16,571 nt of DNA from Bacteroidales bacterium UBA5266 (GCA_002411545.1 DHTG01000062.1:13051-29621), one strand, 5' to 3'. Positions 1-9,167 are shown, counted from the stretch's first letter. Notes: generated from the letters alone by a model not told the origin. A program made the numbers and translations.

Positions 1-75
1 TTCTTCTGCTGGTTTTTGTTGGCAGGATACAAATACCATTCCTGCTACAACTAATAATGCCATTAATTTCTTCAT
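1..75 (-). CDS. Lipoprotein N-terminus (partial, runs off window)
   Basis: The 25 visible codons start at ATG (73-75) and give a charged start (MKK), a hydrophobic stretch (LMALLVVAGMVFV) and Ser-Cys followed by QQKPAEE. This is a type II signal peptide with the lipobox Cys at residue 18, so the product should be lipidated and held in the envelope. The acidic, Pro/Ala/Glu start of the mature part looks like the flexible linker usual after Bacteroidetes lipoprotein cysteines. The rest lies outside the window, so the function cannot be told. A TATTTTTG promoter element lies about 47 bp upstream. Confidence 0.75.
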   Translation of the reverse strand, partial: MKKLMALLVVAGMVFVSCQQKPAEE

Positions 76-121
76 ACTAGTATAAAATTAAATTGTTAAA
101 AAAATTTTTAAATATGTGATG

Positions 122-129
122 CAAAAATA
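122..129 (-). promoter_or_regulatory. Bacteroidetes -7 element for the lipoprotein gene
   Basis: The minus strand reads TATTTTTG, a match to the TAnnTTTG -7 consensus known from Bacteroides. It sits 46 bp before the lipoprotein ATG in a very A/T-rich stretch. No good TTG-type -33 element is seen at 19-21 bp, so the call rests on one element. Confidence 0.45.
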
Positions 130-314
130 TTATTTTATTCTTTAATAACATAGGGAAAAACAAAAAAAAACAAAAAATTATTTTAATCGACCTAATGTAC
201 TATTATTCTGTGTTTTATAATTAATATTCGCAATACAGTTCTGATTCTTTTTAGCTTATTGTATGTTGATTTGGGTAAAAAATGGAAGTAAAAAACAAAA
301 ACTTCGCATAAATA

Positions 315-2930
315 TTATTTTAACAACGACTTTATCTCATTTAATTTCATCAAAGCTTCTACCGGAGTTAATGCATCAATGTTAATACGTAAAATATCAT
401 CTTTAATTTGCATTAAAAGAGGATCATCCAAAGTAATAAAGCTTAATTGCATTGCATCGATTTTCTTAGATTTTGTTAGTTTTTTATTTAAATCTTCGTG
501 TTCAGAAGTTTCCAGTTTTTTCAATATTTCATTGGCTCTTTTCAATACTTCGGATGGCATGCCGGCCATGCGAGCTACATGTATTCCAAAACTATGTTCT
601 GTCCCTCCATGGGTTAATTTTCGAAGAAAAATAACTTTATTGCTAATTTCTTTTACGGTTACGTGAAAATTTTTAATTCTTTCCATGCTTTGTGCCATTT
701 GATTTAACTCATGATAATGAGTAGCAAACAGCACTTTGGCGCGATATAAAGGATGCTCGTGTAAATATTCAGCAATTGACCAAGCTATTGAAATTCCGTC
801 ATAAGTACTTGTCCCTCTGCCAATTTCGTCTAATAAAATCAAACTTCTATTGGAAATATTATTTAGAATACTGGCTGTTTCATTCATTTCAATCATAAAA
901 GTTGATTCACCGGAGGAAATATTATCAGAGGCTCCAACACGGGTAAATATTTTATCAACAATACCTATTCTTGCTGCTTCTGCAGGAACAAATGATCCGA
1001 TTTGGGCCATTAAGACGATTAAGGCCGTTTGACGTAGTAAAGCCGATTTTCCTGACATATTAGGGCCCGTGATAATAATAATTTGCTGTTTTTCATTATC
1101 TAGATACATATCATTGGCAACATATTTCTCCCCAAGTGGCAATTGTGTTTCTATGACCGGATGACGGCCATTTTTAATATCTATAACAAATGATTCATTT
1201 ATTTCAGGTTTAACATAATTATGTTCTATGGCTATACGCGAAAAAGAAAGCAATACATCCAATCGAGCCATTAATTGTGCATTTAACTGTATGGGTTTGA
1301 TATAATCGAGCATACTTACAATTAGTTCGTTAAATATTTTTTCTTCTAATGCAAGTATTTTTTCTTCCGCACCGAGTATTTTCAACTCATATTCTTTCAA
1401 CTCTTGGGTTACATAACGTTCCGCATTGGTTAAAGTCTGTTTTCTTATCCAATAATCAGGAACTTTATCTTTATGAGTATTAGTAACCTCCAAATAATAA
1501 CCAAACACATTATTATAGCCTATCTTTAATGAGTTTATGCCGGTTTTTTGAATTTCTTCTTTTTGTATTTTCAATAAATAGTCTTTCCCTGAAAAGGAAA
1601 TATTGCGTAATTCATCTAATTCCTGATTTACTCCTTCTTTAATTACGCTTCCTTTATGAATTAAGACCGGAGCTTCAGGATTAAGTATACGTTCAATCAT
1701 ATGACGTATACTAATACATGGATTTATTTGTTCGGATATTTTTTTTAATGACTGATTATCACTTTTATTACACAATATTTTAATCTGTTCAACGGCACAC
1801 AACGACTTTTGAATTTGGACTACTTCACGAGGGGAAATTCTGGATATAGCTACTTTCGAAATCAATCTTTCCAAATCACCTATCAATTTAATTTGGTCTC
1901 CAAGTGTTTCTGACAAGTCAGCATCTTTGATAAATAAATCAACGATTTTGTGTCGTTCTTCAATCAATATTTTGTCTCTCAAGGGTAATAAAAGCCATTT
2001 TCGTAACATGCGCGAACCCATGGGCGATATGGTTTTATCCAACACATGTAATAAGGTAACTGCATTTTCAAAAGGAGAATCCAATAATTCTAAATTACGT
2101 ATGGTAAATTGATCCAACCAAACATAATGATCTTCTTCAATACGAGTAAGTTTTGTAATATGACTTACATTCGTATGTTGTGTTTCGAATAAATAATGCA
2201 AAGCCGCTCCGGCAGCGACCAAAGCATGAGTTAAATTTTCAACACCAAAACCTTTGAAAGATTGTATTTGAAAATGTTTTAGTAAAAGATCATGAGAAAA
2301 GTCAAGGGTAAACACCCAATCATCGAAAGTAGAACAAAAAAAATGTTCTCCAAACGATTGCTTAAAGACTTGCATTTTACTTTTTTCTACTATAACCTCC
2401 GTTGGTTTAAAACTTTGCAATAACTTATCGATATAATCAACATTTCCTTGAGCAACGTAAAATTCACCGGTAGATACATCTAAAAAAGCTATCCCTGCTG
2501 ATTGCTGACACAAATGAATTCCTGCCAAAAAATTATTTTGACGTGTTTCTAAAACCTTGTCGTTATAAGAAACACCAGGTGTAACTAATTCTGTAACCCC
2601 TCTTTTAACGATAGTTTTGGCTAGTTTCGGATCTTCTAATTGATCACAAATCGCTACACGTAGTCCGGCTCTTACTAATTTAGGCAAATAAGTATCTAAG
2701 GCATGATGCGGAAAACCAGCCAATTCAATATGTGAAGCAGAACCGTTTGCTCGTCGTGTTAACACAATATCCAATATTTTAGAGGCACGAATAGCATCTT
2801 CTCCAAAGGTTTCATAAAAATCACCAACGCGAAACAATAACAAAGCATCAGGATATTGAGCTTTGAATGAATTATATTGCTTCATTAAAGGGGTTTCTCC
2901 TCCCGATTTTTTAGGTTCTCGAGTCTTCAA
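315..2930 (-). CDS. mutS: DNA mismatch repair protein MutS
   Basis: MutS recognises mispaired bases and small loops and, on ATP binding, recruits MutL for repair in the cytoplasm. The product is 871 residues, the usual full length. The N-terminal mismatch-reading domain has the Phe-x-Glu motif (F38-Y-E40 in [11 protein letters not shown]) that inserts into the DNA. Connector, lever and clamp domains fill about 130-570. The C-terminal ABC ATPase has Walker A GPNMSGKS (622-629), the signature region [11 protein letters not shown], Walker B ending D701-E702 in [11 protein letters not shown], and the switch His738 in FATHYHEL. The start is TTG: the codon just before it is an in-frame TAA, and the family motif TPLMKQY begins before the first internal ATG (residue 16), so TTG at 2928-2930 is the only start that keeps it. 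It is monocistronic in this window and divergent from the secreted-protein gene at 3163. No key residue is missing. Confidence 0.97.
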   Translation of the reverse strand: MKTREPKKSGGETPLMKQYNSFKAQYPDALLLFRVGDFYETFGEDAIRASKILDIVLTRRANGSASHIELAGFPHHALDTYLPKLVRAGLRVAICDQLEDPKLAKTIVKRGVTELVTPGVSYNDKVLETRQNNFLAGIHLCQQSAGIAFLDVSTGEFYVAQGNVDYIDKLLQSFKPTEVIVEKSKMQVFKQSFGEHFFCSTFDDWVFTLDFSHDLLLKHFQIQSFKGFGVENLTHALVAAGAALHYLFETQHTNVSHITKLTRIEEDHYVWLDQFTIRNLELLDSPFENAVTLLHVLDKTISPMGSRMLRKWLLLPLRDKILIEERHKIVDLFIKDADLSETLGDQIKLIGDLERLISKVAISRISPREVVQIQKSLCAVEQIKILCNKSDNQSLKKISEQINPCISIRHMIERILNPEAPVLIHKGSVIKEGVNQELDELRNISFSGKDYLLKIQKEEIQKTGINSLKIGYNNVFGYYLEVTNTHKDKVPDYWIRKQTLTNAERYVTQELKEYELKILGAEEKILALEEKIFNELIVSMLDYIKPIQLNAQLMARLDVLLSFSRIAIEHNYVKPEINESFVIDIKNGRHPVIETQLPLGEKYVANDMYLDNEKQQIIIITGPNMSGKSALLRQTALIVLMAQIGSFVPAEAARIGIVDKIFTRVGASDNISSGESTFMIEMNETASILNNISNRSLILLDEIGRGTSTYDGISIAWSIAEYLHEHPLYRAKVLFATHYHELNQMAQSMERIKNFHVTVKEISNKVIFLRKLTHGGTEHSFGIHVARMAGMPSEVLKRANEILKKLETSEHEDLNKKLTKSKKIDAMQLSFITLDDPLLMQIKDDILRINIDALTPVEALMKLNEIKSLLK

Positions 2931-2960
2931 TTATAATAATATTTAATGTATTTATTGGTG

Positions 2961-2968
2961 CAAAAATA
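2961..2968 (-). promoter_or_regulatory. -7 element upstream of mutS
   Basis: The minus strand reads TATTTTTG, matching TAnnTTTG, about 30 bp before the mutS TTG start. This would leave a short leader of roughly 20-25 bases. No convincing -33 element is visible at the standard distance. Confidence 0.45.
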
Positions 2969-3075
2969 GCATTTTTTATATTGTCCTTTGTGGCATAATT
3001 CTCATTTTTTCTGTCAAAATAGATTAAATTTCATAAAAAAAAGAATTCTTTTAACTTTCGTTAAAAAAAAAGATT

Positions 3076-3083
3076 TATCTTTG
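3076..3083 (+). promoter_or_regulatory. -7 element upstream of the T9SS cargo gene
   Basis: TATCTTTG matches TAnnTTTG and is followed by CAC, where transcription would begin near 3090. The leader to ATG 3163 would be about 70 bases, very A/T-rich. The -33 region is poor (only TTTC at 3056-3059). Confidence 0.5.
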
Positions 3084-3162
3084 CACAAGTTTTATCATTT
3101 AAAATTTGGCATAAGAATTGATAACTAAAATAAATTAGAAGTATAAATTTAATAATTAAAAA

Positions 3163-4602
3163 ATGAAAAAGATAATATTATCTGTAGCTTTCATGGCATT
3201 TATTTTCAGTATAAATGCTCAGGTTGGAATTAAACCTACTGACGAAAAAACTCCAAACACTCCTAAAAATAAGGCAAAAGACATTATGCCTCAAGATTTA
3301 GCAACCCCTATTCAAAAAGCATATGAAGATGGAAAAGTAGCTTATTGGGGGCATGCTTACTTATCCTATTTAATGGCAAACTACACTTCCTTTTTCGTAA
3401 ACGACAATCGTACTACCTTAACCATGGTTCCCGACACATGTTTAAGAATCTATACGGACAATGAAGATGCTGGTTCAGGATGGGTGTTCGGATTAGGTGC
3501 TTCTTTCGACCCTTATTCAGAATCTTTCGACCCTAATTTCGAAAAGGGACTATTCAACAACCCTAAAAATTATTTTTATGCTTATAAATTAGATACCTTA
3601 ATGTTAAGGACTATCTATATAAACGGAAAAGGATACAATCCCAACAGTCCGGATACTCTACGTTTATACGTTGCCAGTTATCCTGTTTACACCAAAGTAG
3701 GAGCCGGCACTGATTTTTATACCGTTAGATTTGGCCAATCAAGCGATTCTTCTTATTTAGCCCCTATCATTAAAGTTACTTCTATGGGTAATCCCAAAGG
3801 TGGCGCTATTGAACCGGTTATTAACAACACCCGTATTATTGATTATGTATTGACCGAAGAAGATTTTTCCGATGACACCCTCATTGATGGAAGAACTTCT
3901 CATTTCTATAAAAACACTGTGATTCCATTGACATACAACGGTGTTACTCAAAATGGTTTTGAAGTTCCTTATGGAAACGTACTGTTTACTATGTTTAAAT
4001 TCGTCCCCGGATTTGATTACGAAATGGGAGATACCCTTTATCATGGCTTAACCGATCCTCTAAATCCCGGTTATTATGATGCAGGTTACCCAATCTATAC
4101 CAGCAATATTTTCAGAATCGCTGTTTTTAATTCAGAAAGCGATTATAAAACTTTCGCTGACCCATTTGGGTATAACTGCGGTTATTACGAAAGCAAATTT
4201 TTACATTATCAATTATATGAAGATCCGGGCGAAGGATATATCAGCAACAATACCATCTTCTATCCCATGTATGGAAGCGGCATTAATTTATTACCGGAAA
4301 TTGCCTTTTTCATGAGTGTTGATTCTGCATTAGGTGATACCATCGATGTGAACGTTGTAGAAGCAAATGACATTGTATCAAACATCTATCCTAATCCATC
4401 GAAAGATCAACTATTTGTTGAATTGAAAAACGAAGGAAAAGCTTCTATTCAATTGTTTAACATTCTTGGTCAAGAGGTAAAAAACATTTCCACTTTAGAC
4501 AATAAAACACAAGTAAATGTTTCCGACCTAAAAGCCGGTATATATATTGTTAGAGTAAAACAAAACAACAAAGTATTTACTTCAAAAATAACTATCCAAT
4601 AA
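3163..4602 (+). CDS. Secreted protein with type IX (Por) sorting domain, function unknown
   Basis: The 479-residue product starts with a Sec signal peptide (MKKIILSVAFMAFIFSINAQ, cleavage likely after Ala-Gln near residue 20). It ends with a T9SS type A sorting domain at about 400-479: the hallmark SNIYPNPSKDQL (YPNP at 409-412), then IQLFNILGQEV and LKAGIYIVRV. The protein should therefore cross the outer membrane through the PorSS machinery and be released or attached to the cell surface. The middle (about 40-400) is rich in Tyr, Asp, Asn and Pro and looks beta-rich. I recognise no enzymatic motif in it, so it may be a surface structural or binding protein. It stands alone, with its own promoter element and a strong terminator after it. 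Confidence 0.85.
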   Translation: MKKIILSVAFMAFIFSINAQVGIKPTDEKTPNTPKNKAKDIMPQDLATPIQKAYEDGKVAYWGHAYLSYLMANYTSFFVNDNRTTLTMVPDTCLRIYTDNEDAGSGWVFGLGASFDPYSESFDPNFEKGLFNNPKNYFYAYKLDTLMLRTIYINGKGYNPNSPDTLRLYVASYPVYTKVGAGTDFYTVRFGQSSDSSYLAPIIKVTSMGNPKGGAIEPVINNTRIIDYVLTEEDFSDDTLIDGRTSHFYKNTVIPLTYNGVTQNGFEVPYGNVLFTMFKFVPGFDYEMGDTLYHGLTDPLNPGYYDAGYPIYTSNIFRIAVFNSESDYKTFADPFGYNCGYYESKFLHYQLYEDPGEGYISNNTIFYPMYGSGINLLPEIAFFMSVDSALGDTIDVNVVEANDIVSNIYPNPSKDQLFVELKNEGKASIQLFNILGQEVKNISTLDNKTQVNVSDLKAGIYIVRVKQNNKVFTSKITIQ

Positions 4603-4627
4603 GGATTTAAATACTATTTTAAACTAT

Positions 4628-4659
4628 AAAAGACTGTCGGTAATTCGACAGTCTTTTTT
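4628..4659 (+). terminator. Intrinsic terminator after the T9SS cargo gene
   Basis: AGACTGTCG (4631-4639) pairs perfectly with CGACAGTCT (4646-4654) around a 6-base loop, and the stem is extended by A/T pairs. A run of six T follows (4654-4659). It lies 25 bases past the stop codon and separates this gene from the rhomboid operon. Confidence 0.9.
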
Positions 4660-4730
4660 GTTTTTCTTCTCAGCTTACATACAATAAAACCTAGATTTAT
4701 ATGTTATAATGATGTTAATAATAAAAAATA

Positions 4731-5594
4731 ATGAGTAATACATATCATTCTCCTGGACGTTTTTCCATTCTTCCTCCGATTGTTAAAAACTTACTAATAA
4801 TCAACATCCTTTGCTTTCTCGCTACTATAGTTTTAAAAAGCACTTTTTCCATCGATTTGTATAAGTTATTGGGATTACATTATTTTCAATCTGATATTTT
4901 TTCTCCTTATCAGTTTATCACTTATATGTTTATGCATGGTAGCTTCGAACATTTATTCTTTAATATGTTTGCTTTATGGATGTTTGGTTCAACCATAGAA
5001 AATGTATGGGGAAGCAAACGATTTATTATTTTTTATTTGATAACCGGAATTGGTGCTGCTCTGACTCATTACTTAATTATCCATCTTCAACTTTCAACGG
5101 ATATAGCCTTACTGGAAGCAAGCATTCAATCACCCGATATAGTTACTCTTCAAGCATTGATTAAAAACCATCAGTTTCATATAAATCAATACTCAGGCGA
5201 CATTTGGAATCAATTTCTATTGTTTCAAGAAAACGTACATGCCTTACAATTCGCCCCTTCTAATGTAGAGGCGATGGAACAAATCAATGATTTTTTAAAT
5301 AATTACCTCAACTATTACGTGAGCCTACCCAATGTGGTGGGAGCATCGGGCTCCATTTACGGTTTGTTGCTTGCCTTTGGCATATTATTCCCCAATGCTA
5401 TGATTTACATTTACTTTCTGTTTCCTATGAAAGCTAAATGGTTTGTAATTATTTTTGGCGTTATTGAACTAATTTCGGGTATTTTTGGCAGTGGAGATGG
5501 AGTGGCTCACTTTGCTCACTTAGGTGGTATGATTTTTGGATTATTATTGATATTGTTATGGAGAAAAAAATCAAATTCACCTTACCAACAATAG
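4731..5594 (+). CDS. Rhomboid family intramembrane serine protease (first of tandem pair)
   Basis: Rhomboids cut substrate transmembrane helices inside the membrane with a Ser-His dyad. This 287-residue protein has the full set: HLFFN (H74, N78; the oxyanion-side His and Asn), GASG with nucleophile S206, and H263 in AHLGGM. Six hydrophobic segments fit the basic GlpG-type core. Unlike the minimal fold, about 80 mostly polar, helix-prone residues (roughly 118-200) lie between the third and fourth segments. By GlpG topology that loop would face the periplasm next to the active site. It is the first gene of a tight operon with a second rhomboid and an EEP-family protein. The substrate cannot be told. 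No TAnnTTTG element is seen upstream; the ATG sits in an A-rich context. Confidence 0.93.
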   Translation: MSNTYHSPGRFSILPPIVKNLLIINILCFLATIVLKSTFSIDLYKLLGLHYFQSDIFSPYQFITYMFMHGSFEHLFFNMFALWMFGSTIENVWGSKRFIIFYLITGIGAALTHYLIIHLQLSTDIALLEASIQSPDIVTLQALIKNHQFHINQYSGDIWNQFLLFQENVHALQFAPSNVEAMEQINDFLNNYLNYYVSLPNVVGASGSIYGLLLAFGILFPNAMIYIYFLFPMKAKWFVIIFGVIELISGIFGSGDGVAHFAHLGGMIFGLLLILLWRKKSNSPYQQ

Positions 5595-5597
5595 ATT

Positions 5598-6518
5598 ATG
5601 AGAAGTTACAGACAAAATTTTAAGTATCCGAATGTTAATTTAGGATTCAAACTAAAAAGATTTATTAAAAATCCATCTCCACTACATAGACTTATTGTCA
5701 TTAATATAGTAGTATATTTTGGCATATTATGCTTAAAACTCTTCTTTAATTTTGTTGGATTTTTATTTTTAAAGGACCATACATTCATTTTTCAAGAATT
5801 TGTATCTACCTGGTTGTGTGTGCCTGCCGATTTACTCAAATTAGCTCTTAAACCCTGGACTCTTTTCACAAGCATTTTCCTTCATATGGATTTTTTTCAT
5901 ATCTTTTTTAATATGATTATGTTATGGTTTAGTGGTAGTATTTTTTTATATTACTTCCGTCCAAAATCTTTATATACCGTATACATCCTGGGAGGCATCA
6001 TTGGAAACCTGCTTTTTATTTTGTCGTATAACTATTTTCCCGTCTTTGAAGCCGTGACAAGCCATGCCGTTGCATTGGGTGCTTCAGGAGGTGTCTTGGC
6101 TATATTGATTGCTGCTGCGACTAAAGCGCCTAATCAACAACTAAATTTGCTTTTTTTTGGAAACATTTCTTTAAAATGGATAGCCATTGTTTTTGTAATC
6201 TTAGATATCATAAGTATTCCTCGTGGTAATTCAGGTGGTCATTTTGCCCATTTAGGGGGAGCTCTTTTTGGATTTCTATTTGCTTATCTTCCTAAAAATC
6301 CGATTCGTAAACCTGTATTCACTTTTCATATACCCACCATTAAATCCAAACCAAAAGCTCAAAGACCCAAAACAGACGAACAATATAACCGCGACCGTGC
6401 TGAACAAAGAAAAAAAGTAGATGAAATACTAGATAAAGTAGCAAAATCCGGTTATCAAAACCTGACAAAGGAAGAAAAAGATTTCTTATTTACTGCCAGC
6501 CGTAATAAAAATTTATAA
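5598..6518 (+). CDS. Rhomboid family protease with cytoplasmic C-terminal tail (second of pair)
   Basis: This 306-residue protein begins 3 bp after the first rhomboid and keeps the catalytic set: H101-IFF-N105, S163 in GASGG and H218 in AHLGGALFG. It has only a short loop between the third and fourth helices, unlike its neighbour. After the last helix a charged tail (about 235-306) ends in DEILDKVAKSGYQNLTKEEKDFL. That resembles the small C-terminal domain often found on Bacteroidetes rhomboids (DUF6576, from memory), probably on the cytoplasmic side. The two rhomboids differ well outside the motifs, so they are not a recent duplication and may cut different substrates. Translation is probably coupled to the gene before. 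Confidence 0.92.
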   Translation: MRSYRQNFKYPNVNLGFKLKRFIKNPSPLHRLIVINIVVYFGILCLKLFFNFVGFLFLKDHTFIFQEFVSTWLCVPADLLKLALKPWTLFTSIFLHMDFFHIFFNMIMLWFSGSIFLYYFRPKSLYTVYILGGIIGNLLFILSYNYFPVFEAVTSHAVALGASGGVLAILIAAATKAPNQQLNLLFFGNISLKWIAIVFVILDIISIPRGNSGGHFAHLGGALFGFLFAYLPKNPIRKPVFTFHIPTIKSKPKAQRPKTDEQYNRDRAEQRKKVDEILDKVAKSGYQNLTKEEKDFLFTASRNKNL

Positions 6519-6519
6519 T

Positions 6520-7632
6520 ATGAAAAAAAATTCTTTTTCACTGATAAATTTTGTCTTCTACATAATTAATATCATAGGATGTATTCTCTTGTTATTTTCT
6601 TACTTAGCCAACTTCATTACACCCGACAAATTCACCTTTGCGGCTTATTGTGGTATGTTATATCCTTATCTTTTAGCAACAAACACATTCTTTGTTATTT
6701 ATTGGGCTTTACAACGTAAACGTTTTGCATTCTTGTCTTTAATAGGTATATTGATTGGATATACTTTTATTCCTCGACTCTATCCCTTTAACAATCAACA
6801 TTCAAAAAACAACGATTCAAACTTCGTTAAAATTCTATCTTACAATGTACATGTATTTGGAATCTATGAAGGAAACAATACCTATAAAGACAGTATTATT
6901 TCTTTTATTGCTGAACAACAACCCGATATTCTTTGCTTTCAAGAATATTTTCAAGACAATAAAACCTATAAACACGACAGTATTTTTAAAAGCATACTTC
7001 AAACAAAACACAAATATCTGGAACTTGATGGAGATAATCATAAAATCGGTTTAGCTGTCTTTTCCAAATATCCCATCATTCACGCCGAAACGCTTAATTT
7101 TCAAGACTCATCGAACAATAAAGCTGTATTAAGTGATATATGTATAGCTAATGATACGTTTCGGGTTTATAACATTCACTTCCAATCTATTAATTTTGAA
7201 AAAGAAGATTATCTATTTACTTCAAAATTCTCAACCAAGGAAATTAACATGAAAAGCGAAGAGATGCAATCCGGGTCTAAACGCATCTTAAAAAAACTGA
7301 AGCAAGGATATGTGGTTCGCAGCGAACAAGTAAAACAAATTGTTGAACACATCAAGAGCTCGCCATATCCCGTCGTGGTTTGTGGCGACTTTAATGACAT
7401 TCCCTGGTCGTATACCTATCAACAAATTAGCAAACTGTTAACCGATGCCTTTGTAAGTAGTGGAAAAGGATTTGGAAATACTTTCTTTATAAATAATAGA
7501 TACCCCTTTCGAATTGATTTTATCTTTTACAATGAACGTACATTTCAAGCTTTCGACTTTAAAGTACATCATATAAAATATTCTGATCATCTGCCTATAC
7601 ACACTTTATTAAAGTCAATAGAAGTAAAATAA
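6520..7632 (+). CDS. Membrane-anchored endonuclease/exonuclease/phosphatase family protein
   Basis: The 370-residue protein has three hydrophobic segments (about 10-33, 38-62 and 68-85) followed by a complete EEP hydrolase fold. Visible motifs are KILSYNV (N109), DILCFQE (metal-binding E142), YNIHFQS (H220), VVCGDFND (D290, N292), RIDFIF (D333) and YSDHLPI (D356, catalytic H357). EEP enzymes cut phosphodiester bonds in nucleic acids, lipids or phosphoinositides. The membrane anchor suggests a lipid or envelope substrate or an extracytoplasmic nuclease, but the sequence does not decide. It starts 1 bp after the second rhomboid's stop, so the three genes are almost certainly co-transcribed. There is no terminator between its stop and the convergent acyltransferase gene. 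Confidence 0.9.
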   Translation: MKKNSFSLINFVFYIINIIGCILLLFSYLANFITPDKFTFAAYCGMLYPYLLATNTFFVIYWALQRKRFAFLSLIGILIGYTFIPRLYPFNNQHSKNNDSNFVKILSYNVHVFGIYEGNNTYKDSIISFIAEQQPDILCFQEYFQDNKTYKHDSIFKSILQTKHKYLELDGDNHKIGLAVFSKYPIIHAETLNFQDSSNNKAVLSDICIANDTFRVYNIHFQSINFEKEDYLFTSKFSTKEINMKSEEMQSGSKRILKKLKQGYVVRSEQVKQIVEHIKSSPYPVVVCGDFNDIPWSYTYQQISKLLTDAFVSSGKGFGNTFFINNRYPFRIDFIFYNERTFQAFDFKVHHIKYSDHLPIHTLLKSIEVK

Positions 7633-7635
7633 TTA

Positions 7636-8994
7636 CTAAATTTCGTCAACCAGTATATCCATTGATTGATACAAGCCAAATCGCAAAAAGAGTGCTCTAT
7701 CAAATCGGGGATTCATCGTTCTCTTATAATGATATAATCTTACCTTTTGAAGAAATCGTAAGAAATACTTACGGTAGTTCCAGGCTAAACGAGCCGACAA
7801 AGGCAATGTAAGTAAATAAATAAAAGCTATTAACAAGGAGTGGGTAAATACTAAACACAATACAAAATAAAGGATATACAAAATAGGAATCAATAGTAGA
7901 GCATTTAGTCCGATAAATACAGAAGGGTGTAACAATTTATCTTTGATCTTACGATTGATTAGTTTAGGTGCATGATAGGGAATGATGTGATGCAACAAAC
8001 CATATATAAAAATAGGGAAAGTCAATATCAACACTATCGACGAACTTAACAGTTTTGAAATACGAATCGTTCGGTTTATCATACCATCCTCAACCTTTAA
8101 TTCTTCCAATTCTTTTTTATAATGGAATGCATCAGCATATAAATTTTTTACGAAATCTTCTCGTTGCACATATGCTTTCTTTAAGATTGCTACCAAAGCT
8201 TGGTCTGTTTTTAGTTTAAGAGGCAATATGTTGGGATTACCATGTTTATCATACGCAAACTTTTTACCGTAGGTCTTCAATAAAAAGTAAATAGCATCAT
8301 AATTTTCTTCGTCTTCAATATTTAGCATCAACGATTCTACTTGAGCCCGCACCATATCATTTACTTTCATTTGAGCCTCTCTGGGCTGTACTTTGTACAA
8401 TTCATAATACGGCTTGAGAGATATAGGTTTGCCGTAAATCTGGAGCATATCTTCTTGCATATGAAAATAATCACTATAATGATTTGCCGACGGTAAAATA
8501 AACACCTCTTTTTCGAAATTTGAATCTTCAGCGGCTCCAAAGGCTAAACGTGTATATGATAGATAAAACCTTCCTAAAAAATGACGATCTTGATGCATGG
8601 CTTCGGGATATAAAACCACTGTATTTCCGCGACTAATAAACGCTTCTATGTTTGAAAAAACAGATAAATTTTGCTTTACATTTTCCATTCCATCGCGTTG
8701 TCGGTAAACGGGTAATACACCGGCAAAAGACAAAAATTTAGCCGCAAAGGGATTTTTAAACACATCGGCACGTGCCATGAAATGTGGACGTCTGATTTTC
8801 ATCGAATACAATATCGCCATTGCATCATTCAACGAATTTTGATGATTGCTTACGATGATTAAAGGGGTATCTGAAGAAGGTATGTTTTTTGTATTTAAGT
8901 AATATGTTTTTCTATAATACAAAAAATCAATATTAAATTTTGTGATAAAATATAATATTTTATACAAAAGGGGTATACGTTGCCTTTGTTTCAT
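7636..8994 (-). CDS. PlsC-type glycerophospholipid acyltransferase with C-terminal membrane segments
   Basis: Acyltransferases of this family move an acyl chain onto a glycerophosphate-type lipid at the inner membrane. With the ATG at 8992-8994 the product is 452 residues. The motif N-H-x4-D is seen as NHQNSLND (H51, D57), followed by a GVLPVYRQRDG block (R-containing motif II) and VVLYPEA (motif III, E131). The middle is soluble; about 315-337 and 359-400 are strongly hydrophobic and should span the membrane. This C-terminal extension makes it longer than a simple 1-acylglycerol-3-phosphate acyltransferase (about 240), so the exact acceptor is uncertain. The frame also opens at a GTG (9043-9045), adding 17 residues. 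I prefer the ATG because it has the A-rich lead usual here and family similarity begins after it. The tRNA-Glu gene lies directly upstream. Confidence 0.85.
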   Translation of the reverse strand: MKQRQRIPLLYKILYFITKFNIDFLYYRKTYYLNTKNIPSSDTPLIIVSNHQNSLNDAMAILYSMKIRRPHFMARADVFKNPFAAKFLSFAGVLPVYRQRDGMENVKQNLSVFSNIEAFISRGNTVVLYPEAMHQDRHFLGRFYLSYTRLAFGAAEDSNFEKEVFILPSANHYSDYFHMQEDMLQIYGKPISLKPYYELYKVQPREAQMKVNDMVRAQVESLMLNIEDEENYDAIYFLLKTYGKKFAYDKHGNPNILPLKLKTDQALVAILKKAYVQREDFVKNLYADAFHYKKELEELKVEDGMINRTIRISKLLSSSIVLILTFPIFIYGLLHHIIPYHAPKLINRKIKDKLLHPSVFIGLNALLLIPILYILYFVLCLVFTHSLLIAFIYLLTLPLSARLAWNYRKYFLRFLQKVRLYHYKRTMNPRFDRALFLRFGLYQSMDILVDEI

Positions 8995-9065
8995 ACATTT
9001 TTTATTAAAAAGGAATAAAGGCTTGTAAACTTTAATTAAGATCACAAACCTTTATCTGTTTTTTG

Positions 9066-9137
9066 TAGTCAGTAGGGGAATCGAACCCCTGTTGCAAGGA
9101 TGAAAACCTTGTGTCCTAACCCCTAGACGAACTGACC
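9066..9137 (-). tRNA. tRNA-Glu (anticodon UUC)
   Basis: The minus strand folds into a full cloverleaf. The acceptor stem pairs GGTCAGT with ACTGACT (one G-U pair), the anticodon stem is CAAGG/CCTTG with loop TTTTCAT giving anticodon TTC, and the T arm is AGGGGTTCGATTCCCCT. The discriminator is A at 9066. The gene does not encode CCA; the next bases on this strand are CAAAA. The D arm has the usual TAGGGGTTAGGA form. Confidence 0.96.
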
Positions 9138-9159
9138 TTAACGTTTTCAAAAATCTGTG

Positions 9160-9167
9160 CAAAAGTA
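9160..9167 (-). promoter_or_regulatory. -7 element for tRNA-Glu
   Basis: The minus strand reads TACTTTTG, a TAnnTTTG match, 23 bp before the 5' end of the tRNA. It lies in the 73-bp gap after the stop of the 225-residue gene and implies a short 5' precursor. The acyltransferase may be read from here too, since I see no terminator after the tRNA and no TAnnTTTG element in between. Confidence 0.5.

Noticed and set aside
280-306. Terminator after mutS or the lipoprotein promoter region (GAAGT/ACTTC)
   Set aside because: The stem is only five pairs with an 11-base A-rich loop and lacks a T run in the right place.
5598-6518. Recent duplication of the first rhomboid
   Set aside because: The two proteins share only the family motifs; loops, tails and nucleotide sequence differ throughout.
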